From Mycobacterium sp. JS623 (GTDB lineage Bacteria; Actinomycetota; Actinomycetes; Mycobacteriales; Mycobacteriaceae): DNA of 64,000 bases. Location of the stretch: the NCBI RefSeq assembly GCF_000328565.1, contig NC_019966.1, forward strand, positions 5,828,001-5,892,000, written 5' to 3'. The translations under genes were made by a program, and so were the position numbers. Under the pieces are notes generated by a model that saw only the letters and a list, made by a program, of their open reading frames with translations, was not told the origin of the DNA and did not search any database. Positions 21,065 through 30,920 of the stretch are shown piece by piece (within the stretch, counting starts at the first letter, position 1; each line of letters begins with the position of its first letter).

Positions 21065-21985
21065 ATGCGCGCCAAACTTGGCCGGCCCGACCTCAGCCGT
21101 TACTCACACTATTTCGACGCCCCGACGGCGACCGATCAATCTGTGGTCACGGTGACATGGGCCGGTGTCACCACGCTGCTGATCGACGACGGCGCCTCCG
21201 CGGTGATGACGGACGGCTTCTTCTCACGTCCCGGCCTGCTCGAGGTCGGGTTTCGGCGACTGTCACCGTCGGCCCCGCGGATCGACGGCTGCCTGGCTCG
21301 CCTCGGCGTCCACCGGTTGGAAGCGGTGCTGCCGGTGCATACGCACTTCGACCACGCGATGGACTCGGCGATGGTCGCCGAACGAACCGGCGCGCAAGTG
21401 GTGGGCGGGACGTCAGCGATACAAGTGGGGCGAGGGGCGGGCCTGCCCGACGACCGACTCACCGCCGCCACACCGGGCCAGCCGATATCTCTTGGCGCAT
21501 ACGACATCACGCTGATCGAGGGCCATCACTGCCCGCCCGACCGCTTCCCCGGGATCATTCGTGAACCGGTCGTCCCGCCGGTCAAGGTCTCTGCCTACAA
21601 ATGCGGTGAGGCGTGGTCGACCCTGGTGCATCACCGACCGTCGGACCGTCGACTGCTGATCGTCGGCAGCGCGGGCTTCGTCGCTCACGCGCTTGACGGC
21701 AAGCGGGCCGAGGTCGTGTATCTGGGGGTGGGCCAACTCGGACTGCAACCTGAGCAATACTTGACTGATTACTGGACGGAGACCGTGCGCACCGTCGGCG
21801 CCCGCCGAGTGGTGCTCATACACTGGGACGACTTTTTCCGCCCGCTGCACAAGCCGCTGCGGGCGCTGCCATACGCCGGTGACGATCTCGACGTGTCGAT
21901 TCGGGTGTTGTCCCGGTTGGCCGAGGAGGACGGCGTTCCGCTGCACCTACCCACGCTCTGGCAGCGCTGCGACCCGTGGAGTTGA
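21065..21985 (+). CDS. MBL-fold metallo-hydrolase (Rv3577-like)
   Basis: A 306-residue metallo-beta-lactamase-fold protein. The zinc-site motif is HTHFDHAMD (about residues 99-107), followed by a later GHHCPPDRF and IHWDDFF. The N-terminal half carries VTWAGVTTLLIDDG, typical of UlaG-like or lactonase-type MBL proteins that start with a strand and a loop binding the second metal. The substrate is unknown. It overlaps the following ArsB-type transporter by ten bases, so the two are probably cotranscribed. The same pair occurs as Rv3577-Rv3578 in M. tuberculosis by my recollection of the map, next to rlmB. Confidence 0.8.
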   Translation: MRAKLGRPDLSRYSHYFDAPTATDQSVVTVTWAGVTTLLIDDGASAVMTDGFFSRPGLLEVGFRRLSPSAPRIDGCLARLGVHRLEAVLPVHTHFDHAMDSAMVAERTGAQVVGGTSAIQVGRGAGLPDDRLTAATPGQPISLGAYDITLIEGHHCPPDRFPGIIREPVVPPVKVSAYKCGEAWSTLVHHRPSDRRLLIVGSAGFVAHALDGKRAEVVYLGVGQLGLQPEQYLTDYWTETVRTVGARRVVLIHWDDFFRPLHKPLRALPYAGDDLDVSIRVLSRLAEEDGVPLHLPTLWQRCDPWS

Positions 21986-23211
21986 CGCTGGCGCTGGTGG
22001 CGCTGGCCGTGGTGCTCGGATTCGCGATGGTCCGTCCGCGTGGCTGGCCCGAGGCCGTCGCCGCGGTGCCCGCGGCCGGTCTGCTGATCGCGTTCGGCGT
22101 GATCTCCTGGCACGACGCCGCCGCGGAGGTGGGCCGGCTGCTACCCGTCGTCGGCTTTCTGGCCGCGGTGCTGGTGTTGGCGCGACTGTGTGACGACGAA
22201 GGACTGTTCCGCGCAGCAGGGGCGGCCATGGCGCGGTCGAACTCAGGCGACCAACGACGGTTGTTTGCAACGGTTTTCGTGATCGCCGCTGCCACCACAG
22301 CGATACTTAGCCTGGATGCGACCGTCGTACTACTGACTCCGGTGGTGCTCGCTACCGCCCGTACGTTGCGGGTGCCTGCACGGACGCATGCGTACGCGAC
22401 AGCGCATCTGGCCAACAGCGCATCGCTGCTGCTGCCGGTGTCCAACCTGACAAACCTGTTGGCCTTCGGCGCGGCCGGGCTGTCGTTCGTCCACTTCACC
22501 GCGGTCATGACATTGCCGTGGTTCGCCGCTGTCGGTGTCGAATTCGTGTTGCTGCGTTGGTTTTTCGCACGCGAGCTGTCAGTCGAGCCCGCGCACGACG
22601 CCGCCAACGAGGACGTGCAGTTGCCGATGTTCGTGCTCGTAGTGTTGGGGTTCACGCTTGCGGGTTTCGCCGTCACCTCGATGTTCGGCTGGTCGCCTGC
22701 ATGGGCCGCGCTGGCGGGTGCGGTTGTTCTTGGCGGGCGCGCGCTGGCCCGCCGCGAGACCACCGCCGCGAAGATCGTGGCCGCCGCGGACGTGCCGTTT
22801 CTGGCGTTCGTGCTCTGCCTTGGCGTGGTCGTGGCCGCAGTCATGCTCAATGGCCTCGACGGAGCCATGCGTCACGTGCTGCCTGCCGGCGACACTCTGC
22901 CCGCGCTGCTCGGCATAGCCGCCGTCGCGGCGGTGCTGTCCAATGTCGTCAACAACCTGCCCGCGGTGCTGGTACTGCTGCCGCTGGTATCCGGTCCCGC
23001 AGCGGTGCTCGCGGTGCTCATCGGCGTCAACGTCGGGCCGAACCTGACCTACGTCGGGTCGCTGGCGAATCTGCTGTGGCGCAGCGTGGTGCGCCGCGAC
23101 ATGCCCGCCGGCTTCGTGGAGTTCAGCCGCATCGGGTTGCTCACCACGCCGGCCACTGTCGTTGCCAGCGTGCTTGGCCTGTGGGCGGGCATTCGGCTGT
23201 TCGGCGTCTAG
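21976..23211 (+). CDS. arsB2: ArsB/NhaD-type membrane transporter (ArsB2-like)
   Basis: A 411-residue polytopic membrane protein with about ten to eleven hydrophobic segments. It begins at a GTG inside the end of the MBL gene. The helix-turn LSLDATVVLLTPVVLATAR, the partner SNLTNLLAFGAAG and, near the C-terminus, SNVVNNLPAVLVLLPLV and IGVNVGPNLTYVGSLANLL are the repeated N-rich motifs of the ion-transporter superfamily that includes ArsB and NhaD. It probably exports an anion such as arsenite or exchanges cations. No arsR or arsC lies nearby, so arsenic specificity is not supported here. Length and neighbours fit M. tuberculosis Rv3578. Its stop is interlocked with the end of the convergent PHP pseudogene. 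Confidence 0.8.
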   Translation: MELTLALVALAVVLGFAMVRPRGWPEAVAAVPAAGLLIAFGVISWHDAAAEVGRLLPVVGFLAAVLVLARLCDDEGLFRAAGAAMARSNSGDQRRLFATVFVIAAATTAILSLDATVVLLTPVVLATARTLRVPARTHAYATAHLANSASLLLPVSNLTNLLAFGAAGLSFVHFTAVMTLPWFAAVGVEFVLLRWFFARELSVEPAHDAANEDVQLPMFVLVVLGFTLAGFAVTSMFGWSPAWAALAGAVVLGGRALARRETTAAKIVAAADVPFLAFVLCLGVVVAAVMLNGLDGAMRHVLPAGDTLPALLGIAAVAAVLSNVVNNLPAVLVLLPLVSGPAAVLAVLIGVNVGPNLTYVGSLANLLWRSVVRRDMPAGFVEFSRIGLLTTPATVVASVLGLWAGIRLFGV

Positions 23212-24603
23212 TGCGGTTGCAACCAAACCGGACTGAATAGTGCCACCATCGACGGAAACCGCGCGCGGCGACGGACCTCGACTCGGGCGAACTTGGCCTG
23301 GCCGCCGATGCAGGTCCATGTCAGGTGTCCATCACCGGATGCCTCGGTCTTCGTGCGGGCCACGCAACCACCGTCGGTGATCAGGGCGACGGTGCATCGG
23401 GGGCGCCGCTGACGCTGGCGGTCACCTTCGCCGCGAAACCGCGCGGCACGGTCAGCGTTTCACCCGGACCTGGCGTCGCGGCACCGCCGCCCCGAGATGC
23501 ACTGAGCTGCAACGACACCGCACTCGACTCGGTGACATAGCAACGACCGCGACGCAGGCCATCGACAACGTGAGGCATGGCCAACCCCCGCGCGTACACA
23601 ACTGTCTGGGGCCGGCCGACCGGCTGGGCGCAGGTGCGCGAGTCGCTACCGCCCACCGCGGAAATTCGCCTGCCCTGGCGCAGCAACTGTTGCCAGATGC
23701 GCAGCGACAATTCATCGTCGACGTTCCACAGCCCGTTCCAGACTTCCATCGCATCGACATCGCCATAGCCGAATTCCCAGGCGCAGCCCGGCAACGGCAC
23801 CGATGGATTTGCGGCCCCCACGAGGCCGCCGTCGGCGCGCACCTGCGCGGCGTGGTCGGCGAACACACCGTCGCGCGGTGCGTACCGCCAGTCGATCCAG
23901 CCGCCTGGCGGCAACCCGACCGTGAGCCAGTCTCCGCGCCGGGTGGTGACTTCCTCACCGGCGATGACCTGCAGCTCCCCGTATTCCGTTGCCGCCCAGT
24001 CACGATTGGCCGAACTCGTGTTGTGATCGGTCGAGACGATGAAGTCCAGTTCGGCCGACTTCGCAGCCGCAGCCATTTGGGCGATTCGCCGTCGACCGTC
24101 GGAATGCACTGTGTGCGTGTGTAAGTCGCCACGGTACCAGCCTGGTCGACTCTCCCGTCTGGCAGCCGCGTGAACGCCCCGAGTCCGCCGCAACGACGGC
24201 TGCACTCCCCGCGTCAGCGTGATATCGGCCTGCCAGTCGATGCCCAGTGGGTTGAGCACCACGGGCCCGAGCGCCAGCGCCCACCTGCCCGGCTCGATTG
24301 GCCCTGCGGGTAGCCGGGCGTGGCATTGATCGCGGAGAGCATGAACCCGGCGCGGGCGCCGCCCGACCAGCCCCGGAAGCCCTCGGAATTGCCGAGCTCA
24401 TGCCCTGCCGGGCCGAAGATGCCCAGGTCCAATACGTTGCGGCCGATGCCGAGCAGCGAGAACTGGTCATGCGACGTGCTGACGTCGATCCGCTGCGTTC
24501 CCGCAGGCACGTCGAACGGCACATACGCCCATTGGTCGATGCCGAACTTGAATCTGCCACGGACTGAGAGCTCGACGCGGCGGTCCGACTTCAGGGCCGT
24601 CAT
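23208..24603 (-). pseudogene. CehA/McbA-type PHP-domain metallohydrolase, two frameshifts
   Basis: Three frames make up one protein. The N-terminal part starts at ATG 24603 (MTALKSDRRVELSVRGRF to NATPGYP). Near 24300-24310 the frame changes, and the protein continues as GPIEPGRWALALGPVVLNPL into the PHP part with DLHTHTVHSDG, STDHNTSSANRDW and GGSDSRTC. Near 23395 it changes again, and the true C-terminus (VALITDGGCVARTKTEASG, then FARVEVRRR, ending at TAG 23208-23210) lies in a third frame. The last codon interlocks with the ArsB stop, as expected for the original gene end. PHP proteins of this family hydrolyse phosphoesters or carbamates with a metal cluster; the HTH and STDH metal residues are intact. 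Two separate one-base lesions make it non-functional unless they are sequence errors. Confidence 0.75.
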
Positions 24604-24757
24604 GACGTCTCCTCGTGCGGTTCAGCGACATCATCGACGGCGTAGCCCTACGCGACGGTTACACCGACGCGAACAGCGGTAGGACGGCTGACGTCAGTTC
24701 GCCGATACCCGGCGCTGCGGGCGCGAAATCCGCCGTAGCATCGGCAAGATTGGTCTC

Positions 24758-25549
24758 GTGGCCAGGACTGGATCGCCGCCGCCGTCGGCAGTGTTCAGCA
24801 GATTCGTGGCGCTCGGCGACTCGTTCACCGAGGGTGTCGGCGACCCACAGCCCGGTAGCCCCAACGGATTGCGCGGATGGGCGGATCACGTCGCCGCCGC
24901 GCTGGCCCAGACCAACCCTGAACTTCGCTACGCCAACCTCGCGGTGCGCGGTCGCAGGATGGACGAGATCCTCGCCGATCAGCTGCAGACCGCCGTCATG
25001 CTCGAACCCGACCTCGTCATCGTCTACGCCGGCATGAACGATCTGCTGTTGGTACGCAACGACATCGACGCGATGATGGCCCGATACGCCGACGCATTGA
25101 AGACCTTGCAGCAAACCGGCGCCCATGTATTGGCGTTCACCGCAGGCGATCTCGGCACGGTGCCGCTATTTCGGCGACTGCGCGGCCGGGCCGCGGTGTA
25201 CAACGAGTTGTTGCGCGGCATCGCCGAAGACCTCAGTCTGCAGCTGGTGGACTTCTGGCGGTTCACGGAGTTTCGCGATCCGCGGCTGTGGGCTTGCGAC
25301 CGCATTCATCTCTCGCCGCTTGGCCACGAGCGAATGGCCGCGAAAGTCCTTGACACGCTTACTGTTCCACACGGCCTCACCACGCGTTCGGCCGCGCTGC
25401 TCAACGATGCGCCGCCCGTACGAAACTTCTGGGCCAATCTGCAGTGGACGTTCGCGTTCGCGGCGCCGTGGGTGGCCAAGCGCATACGCCGTGCGACCCC
25501 AGGAGACGGTGTCGAGCCGAAGTATCCGACGTTGACCAAGATCGTATGA
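24758..25549 (+). CDS. SGNH/GDSL-family hydrolase
   Basis: A 263-residue serine esterase of the SGNH fold, with block I GDSFTEGVGDP (Ser22), a Gly around GRRMDEI, block III GMNDLLLV (Asn) and block V DRIHLSPLGH (Asp and His of the triad). There is no signal peptide or membrane segment near the N-terminus, so it is likely cytoplasmic. Its natural ester is unknown. It starts at GTG 24758, divergent from the PHP pseudogene with about 150 bases between. Its stop overlaps the ATG of the next gene (ATGA), so it was cotranscribed with the phosphatase-like pseudogene. The gene itself is intact. Confidence 0.85.
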   Translation: MARTGSPPPSAVFSRFVALGDSFTEGVGDPQPGSPNGLRGWADHVAAALAQTNPELRYANLAVRGRRMDEILADQLQTAVMLEPDLVIVYAGMNDLLLVRNDIDAMMARYADALKTLQQTGAHVLAFTAGDLGTVPLFRRLRGRAAVYNELLRGIAEDLSLQLVDFWRFTEFRDPRLWACDRIHLSPLGHERMAAKVLDTLTVPHGLTTRSAALLNDAPPVRNFWANLQWTFAFAAPWVAKRIRRATPGDGVEPKYPTLTKIV

Positions 25550-26551
25550 CGACCCGGCTGGTAGATGTGAACCGCAGGACCCTGATCGTCGGCGGCACGT
25601 CGGCGCTCCTCGGCGCGGGCGCAGGGGCGGCTGTCACACGTTTCCTCACCAACGATCGGACCCGACCGACGCTGTGGCAGCGCGCCGATCGCAGCGATGC
25701 TCCCGGGTAGGTGGCCTACACCTTCAGTTCGGCGACGATGCCGCGTCCGAAGCGGTGGTGTCATGGCACACGGTCGAGCCGGTCAACAGTCCCCGCGTTG
25801 TGATCGGCACACCCGACGACGGCCTCGGCACGATCGTCGCCGCGGGCACGGTGACCTACCGCGACGCGGCATCAGGCACCGACGTTCGCGTGCACCATGC
25901 CAGGCTCACGGGCCTCACACCAGACACCGACTATGTCTACGCCGCGATACACGACGGCGTGAGACCCGAACTAGGTACCCTGCGGACGGCACCGCGTGGT
26001 CGCGCACCGGTGCGCTTCACCAGCTTCGGCGACCAATCCACCCCGACGCTGGACGCTATGGTCGCCAAGGCATACGGCAGCGATAACCTCGGGTCGCCTT
26101 CGGCGGGCGACATCACGTCGGCTGCCGAACGCGTGGCGCCGTTGTTCCATCTCGTCAACGGCGACCTGTGCTACGCCAACCTGTCCCATGACCGAGTCAG
26201 GACGTGGTCTGACTGGTTCGAGAACAATTCCAGGTCTGCCCGCTACCGGCCGTGGATGCCCGCGGCGGGTAACCACGAGAACGAGTTGGGCAACGGCCCA
26301 ATCGGCTACGGCGCCTATCATGCCTACTTCGGGGTGCCGGACGCCGGACACCGCGATACATCCAGGAGGCCGCGCCCTGGTCGGTGTTCCGAGGCCGCGA
26401 CAATCCTTGCGGCTTCGTCGCTTTCGACGTCGACCCGGGGCAACCCGGCGGCAACACGACCATGGCCGCCATGTACTACGCGGTCAACGGACCCTTCGGA
26501 GCGGCGACGCCGGTCGACAAGTTCACGTTGAAGCGTCCGCGACGCGGCTGA
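25546..26551 (+). pseudogene. Purple-acid-phosphatase-like metallophosphoesterase, frameshift plus internal deletion
   Basis: The N-terminus (MTTRLVDVNRRTLIVGG, twin-Arg and hydrophobic, Tat-like) ends at a stop at about 25708. The protein continues in another frame from VGGLHLQFGDDAASEAVVSW through the fibronectin-like N-domain into the phosphoesterase domain, with FGDQSTPTL, NGDLCYAN and GNHENELG. After YHAYFGVPDAG (about 26340) the sequence jumps to APWSVFRGRDNPCGFVAFDV and the family C-terminus VDKFTLKRPRRG, stop 26549-26551. The stretch between, which should carry the two later His metal motifs, is missing. The gene was exported to the envelope when intact; it cannot form the active site now. 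It follows the SGNH gene with an ATGA overlap. Confidence 0.75.
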
Positions 26552-26573
26552 GGTTCTACCGCTGAGCAGGCGC

Positions 26574-26609
26574 AGAATCGCATGAAACCTGCTGTGGTAA
26601 TGCGATTCT
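26574..26609. terminator. Bidirectional hairpin between the phosphatase remnant and rlmB
   Basis: A perfect 10-bp inverted repeat, AGAATCGCAT and ATGCGATTCT, separated by a 16-base loop. It lies 22 bases after the remnant stop and 14 bases beyond the convergent rlmB stop, which suits a shared transcription terminator. No T-tract is present. Confidence 0.55.
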
Positions 26610-26623
26610 CTGTCTGCTCGCGG

Positions 26624-27568
26624 TCAGAGGTGACGGCGCTGGCGGGCGATTTCGGCCAGCACGACGCCCGCGGCTACCGAAGCATTGAGCGATTCCGTCG
26701 GCCCCGCCATCGGGATGGACACCACCGCGTCACAGTTCTCACGCACCAGCCGCGACAGTCCCTTGCCCTCGGATCCGACCACCACGACCATGGGGCCAGT
26801 GCAGTCGAGCTCGTCGATGGTGGTGTCGCCGTCCGCGTCGAGACCAACGACCTGCAACCCGGCGTCGGCCCAATTCTTCAGTGTCCGAGTGAGATTCGTC
26901 GCCCTGGCCACCGGAAGGCGGGCAGCTGCACCCGCACTGGTGCGCCACGCCACCGCGGTGACAGACGCCGACCGGCGCTGCGGGATCACCACCCCATGGC
27001 CGCCGAACGCGGCAACTGAGCGCACGATCGCGCCGAGGTTGCGAGGGTCGGAGATGTTGTCCAGCGCCACCATCAGCGCGGGCGCACCGTCCGTGGTCGC
27101 CTGGGCCAGCAGATCGTCGGGATGTGCGTACTGGTATGGCGGCACCTGCAGCGCGATGCCCTGATGCAGGCCGTTGGCGGCGATGCGATCCAGGTCGTGT
27201 CGCGGCACTTCCAGAATCGAGATGCCGGAATCCGCAGCCAGTTTCACCGACTCGGTGAGCCGCTCGTCGGCCTCCGCGCCGAGTACGACGTACAGCGCGG
27301 TGGCGGGCACCGCGGCCCGCAGACACTCGAGCACGGGATTGCGGCCCAGCACGATCTCGGTGTCGTCGGTCTTACGGCCCGGCCTCTGCTGCTGTCGCTG
27401 CGCCTTGGCCGCGCGCTTGGCGGCCGGGTGGTTGGGCCGCTGGTGCGCGGGTGGCGTCGCACCACGGCCCTCGAGCCCGCGGCGGCGCACACCGCCGGAG
27501 CCGACCGTCGGCCCCTTCTTGGTACCGGCTTTGCGCACCGCGCCCCGCCGACGAGAATTGCCAGCCAT
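26624..27568 (-). CDS. rlmB: 23S rRNA (guanosine-2'-O-)-methyltransferase RlmB / TrmH family
   Basis: A SPOUT-class methyltransferase of 314 residues, using S-adenosylmethionine to methylate a ribose in rRNA. Residues 1-70 are a basic, disordered extension rich in Arg, Lys and Gln. Next come the substrate-binding domain ([14 protein letters not shown]) and the trefoil-knot motifs [33 protein letters not shown] and [18 protein letters not shown]. The basic N-terminal tail is common in mycobacterial members. Its ATG immediately follows the cysS stop codon, so it is the last gene of the carD-ispF-cysS-rlmB series. The equivalent is Rv3579c. The exact target nucleotide is inferred from the family. 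Confidence 0.92.
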   Translation of the reverse strand: MAGNSRRRGAVRKAGTKKGPTVGSGGVRRRGLEGRGATPPAHQRPNHPAAKRAAKAQRQQQRPGRKTDDTEIVLGRNPVLECLRAAVPATALYVVLGAEADERLTESVKLAADSGISILEVPRHDLDRIAANGLHQGIALQVPPYQYAHPDDLLAQATTDGAPALMVALDNISDPRNLGAIVRSVAAFGGHGVVIPQRRSASVTAVAWRTSAGAAARLPVARATNLTRTLKNWADAGLQVVGLDADGDTTIDELDCTGPMVVVVGSEGKGLSRLVRENCDAVVSIPMAGPTESLNASVAAGVVLAEIARQRRHL

Positions 27569-28984
27569 CTACTTCGTGTACCCGTCGAGTAGCGACCACT
27601 GCGGGCCGTCAGCGGTGTCGGTGACCTCGATGCCCGCTTCCTTGAGCCGATCGCGGATCGCGTCGGCCTCCGCCCAATCACGCCGCGCCCTGGCGTTCTC
27701 GCGTCGCTGGACCTCGGCCTGCACAAGGACATCGACGGCGGCCAGAGCGGCGGACGTCTCGTCGTGGGATTCCCACCGCTCGTCGAGCGGGTCGGCGCCA
27801 AGGATGCCCATCATCGCGCGGATCGACATCGCCTGCGCCAATGCTGTGTCGTGGTCGCCAGCATCCAAAGCCCGGTTTCCCTCGGCGCGGGCCGCATGCA
27901 CCTCGGCCAATGCGATCGGCACCGACAGGTCATCGTCGAGCGCCGCGGCGAACTTCGGCGTCCACTCCCCCGGCACCACCGCGCCGACCCGATTGCGCAC
28001 GCGGTGCAGAAAGTCCTCGATTCCGGTGTAGGCCTTGGCCGCATCCTGCAACGCATTCTCGGAGAACTCGAGCATCGAGCGGTAGTGCGCACTACCAAGG
28101 TAGTAGCGCAGCTCGGCGGCCCGAACTCGTTGCAGCACAGCGGGAATCGCGAGCACATTGCCCAGCGACTTACTCATCTTCTCCCCGCCCATGGTGACCC
28201 AGCCGTTGTGCAGCCAGAACCGGGCGAACGGGTCGCCAGCTGCCTCGGCCTGGGCGATCTCGTTCTCGTGGTGCGGGAACACCAAATCCATGCCGCCGGC
28301 GTGGATGTCGAACTCGGGGCCGAGGTACGCCTCACACATCGCCACGCATTCGGTGTGCCAGCCGGGCCTGCCCGGTCCCCACGGCGTCGGCCACGAGGGC
28401 TCACCGGGCTTGGCGCCCTTCCACAGCGTGAAGTCGCGCTCGTCTCGTTTGCCCTTGGCGACGCCCTCGCCCTGGTGCACGTCGTCGATCCTGTGGCCGG
28501 ACAGTTTGCCGTAGTCCGGCAGGCTCAACACGTCGAAGTAGACGTCGCCAGCACCATCCCCGGAACCTGCGTAAGCGTGGCCGCGTTCAATCAGCCGCTC
28601 GATCAGCTCGACCATCTGGGTGATGTGGCCGGTGGCGCGGGGCTCAGCCGACGGCGCCAGCACGCCAAGCGCGTCGTAGGCGGCAGAAAACGCCCGCTCG
28701 TAGGTCGCCGCCCACTCCCACCACGGCCTGCCTGCGTCGGCGGCCTTGTTGAGGATCTTGTCGTCGATGTCGGTGACGTTGCGGATGAACGCGACGTCGT
28801 AGCCCTTGGCCATCAGCCAGCGTCGCAACACGTCGAACGCGACGCCGCTACGGACATGGCCGATGTGCGGCAACCCCTGCACGGTGGCGCCGCACAGATA
28901 AATCGAGGCATGGCCGGGCCGCAGCGGCACAAAATCGCGCACGGCACCCGCCATGGTGTCGTAAAGCCGCAAGCCGTCGGTCAC
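27569..28984 (-). CDS. cysS: Cysteinyl-tRNA synthetase
   Basis: A class I aminoacyl-tRNA synthetase of 471 residues that charges tRNA-Cys. It has the HIGH-type motif [10 protein letters not shown] (about 38-47), the zinc ligands Cys31 (YLCGATVQG), Cys in [10 protein letters not shown] and His in the [10 protein letters not shown] region, and the KMSKS motif EKMSKSLGN near 270. The C-terminal helical anticodon-binding part includes [16 protein letters not shown]. The MshC paralogue of mycothiol synthesis is related but shorter and found elsewhere; the neighbours ispF, carD and rlmB match the cysS1 locus (Rv3580c). It starts 46 bases after ispF. Confidence 0.95.
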   Translation of the reverse strand: MTDGLRLYDTMAGAVRDFVPLRPGHASIYLCGATVQGLPHIGHVRSGVAFDVLRRWLMAKGYDVAFIRNVTDIDDKILNKAADAGRPWWEWAATYERAFSAAYDALGVLAPSAEPRATGHITQMVELIERLIERGHAYAGSGDGAGDVYFDVLSLPDYGKLSGHRIDDVHQGEGVAKGKRDERDFTLWKGAKPGEPSWPTPWGPGRPGWHTECVAMCEAYLGPEFDIHAGGMDLVFPHHENEIAQAEAAGDPFARFWLHNGWVTMGGEKMSKSLGNVLAIPAVLQRVRAAELRYYLGSAHYRSMLEFSENALQDAAKAYTGIEDFLHRVRNRVGAVVPGEWTPKFAAALDDDLSVPIALAEVHAARAEGNRALDAGDHDTALAQAMSIRAMMGILGADPLDERWESHDETSAALAAVDVLVQAEVQRRENARARRDWAEADAIRDRLKEAGIEVTDTADGPQWSLLDGYTK

Positions 28985-29030
28985 CCCGACTTGCCGATCG
29001 CTCCGCTCACGACGGGCCAGCTTACCGGCA

Positions 29031-29507
29031 CTATTCGGCGCGAATTACCAGTGCCGTCGCGATGGCCGCCAAACCTTCGCCGCGGCCGGTCAGTCCGAGG
29101 CCGTCGGTGGTCGTCGCGGACACCGAAACCGGGGCGTCCAGTAATTCGGAAAGAATTTTTTGCGCCTCGGTGCGTCGCGGGCCGATCTTGGGCCGATTGC
29201 CGATCACCTGGACGGCGGCGTTGCCGACGCGATAGCCCTCCGCAGTCAGCAGCTCCCGCACGTGCCGCAGCATGTCCGCACCGCTGGCGTCGCGCCATTG
29301 CGGGCGGCCGGTGCCGAACACTTCGCCGAGGTCACCGAGGCCCGCGGCGGACAACATCGCATCACATAACGCGTGCGACGCGACGTCGCCGTCGGAATGG
29401 CCTGCACAGCCGTCAGCCTCTTCGAACAACAGGCACAACAGCCAGCACGGCCGACCGGCTTCGATTGGGTGTACGTCGGTGCCGAGGCCGACCCTTGGCA
29501 GGATCAC
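29031..29507 (-). CDS. ispF: 2-C-methyl-D-erythritol 2,4-cyclodiphosphate synthase
   Basis: This enzyme converts CDP-methylerythritol 2-phosphate to the cyclic diphosphate in the MEP isoprenoid pathway. The 158-residue sequence has the metal ligands of [10 protein letters not shown] and [13 protein letters not shown] and the C-terminal [19 protein letters not shown]. It starts at GTG 29507, whose GTGA overlaps the stop of a tiny 12-codon frame rather than of ispD. ispF is usually directly behind ispD, which makes its substrate precursor; here ispD is missing from the locus although the coupling-type overlap remains. ispF itself looks complete. Confidence 0.94.
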   Translation of the reverse strand: MILPRVGLGTDVHPIEAGRPCWLLCLLFEEADGCAGHSDGDVASHALCDAMLSAAGLGDLGEVFGTGRPQWRDASGADMLRHVRELLTAEGYRVGNAAVQVIGNRPKIGPRRTEAQKILSELLDAPVSVSATTTDGLGLTGRGEGLAAIATALVIRAE

Positions 29508-29542
29508 GGCTCTTCGCGCAAGCGGCTCATCGCCCCCGTCAC
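29504..29542 (-). repeat. 12-codon frame with mycobacterial repeat core where ispD should be
   Basis: Between carD and ispF only 41 bases remain. They contain GTG ACG GGG GCG, then a sequence close to the repeat seen at 37001-37064: GATGAGC(C)GCTTGCGCGAAGAGC, with one inserted C. The frame [12 protein letters not shown] ends at a TGA that overlaps the ispF start. It may be a deletion scar, a MIRU-like element that preserves coupling, or both. I do not think it encodes a functional peptide. Confidence 0.6.
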
Positions 29543-29548
29543 GGGCCT

Positions 29549-30097
<549 letters not shown>

Positions 30098-30332
30098 CTA
30101 TGCAGGTCAGGGGCACCGAAGGTGAAGAGCAGGGGTTGACAGGGTGACGAAACCGTGCAAGAGCAGGGCTGCATGGCGAGCCATTTCTTGCGGCTCGGCG
30201 ACCCCTTCGAGGTAGCTGCCGCGCGCCCCCGCGCCCTCAGCTACCGCCACCAACCGCCACCTACTACTGTGCATAGTCGAATCGAGAGCGGCCGCGCCAC
30301 GGTCGCGTAGTCGGCCCAGCAGGAGGTTGCGC

Positions 30333-30887
30333 GTGAACCGCTTCATACTGGCCGCGTGCGGGGTCGCCGCCGCCGTCGCCCTTTCCGGTTGCGGCGCCGG
30401 TCAGGTGTCCCAGACCGCGACGCAGGAGCCTGCCGTCAACGGCACGCTCGCCACCGTGGGGCCGATCGCGCTGCGCAACATCCACCTGCGCGCCGCGCAG
30501 AGGACCGACTACGTCGAACCGGGCAGCGACGCAGAGCTGTTGTTCGTTGCTGCCAACAACTCACCGGACGTCAACGACAAACTGCTCTCGGTGAGCACCG
30601 ACATCGGCACGGTCAGCCTGTCCGGCGACACCTCCGTACCCGCCAACGGCGTTCTCGTCGTCGGCGAGCCCGACGGTCAGATCGCGCCACTGGAGGCTGC
30701 CGAGAAGGCCGAGGCCGTCACGGCGAAGGTCGCGCTGTCGAAGCCGATCACCAACGGCCTGACCTACAAGCTCACGTTCACCTTCGAGAAGGCGGGCGAG
30801 ACCTCTGTTCAGGTGCCGATCTCGGCCGGTGAACAGCCACGGCGCGAGGCCGCCGCGGAAGCCGGCGACACGGGCGGTCACCACTAA
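30333..30887 (+). CDS. lpqE: Lipoprotein LpqE
   Basis: A secreted lipoprotein of 184 residues. The signal peptide [20 protein letters not shown] ends in lipobox LSGC with Cys20 as the lipidation site. The rest is an immunoglobulin-like beta domain similar to copper-chaperone PCu(A)C folds ([20 protein letters not shown]), but Met/His copper ligands are not obvious, and the tail is Ala/Glu-rich ending in GHH. I chose GTG 30333 because AGGAGG lies six bases upstream; a TTG at 30327 is also open. It precedes radA by 33 bases in the same direction. Matches Rv3584. The function is unknown. Confidence 0.85.
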   Translation: MNRFILAACGVAAAVALSGCGAGQVSQTATQEPAVNGTLATVGPIALRNIHLRAAQRTDYVEPGSDAELLFVAANNSPDVNDKLLSVSTDIGTVSLSGDTSVPANGVLVVGEPDGQIAPLEAAEKAEAVTAKVALSKPITNGLTYKLTFTFEKAGETSVQVPISAGEQPRREAAAEAGDTGGHH

Positions 30888-30920
30888 GGATCTGTCGGTC
30901 CGACCGGTTACGGTCACGGC

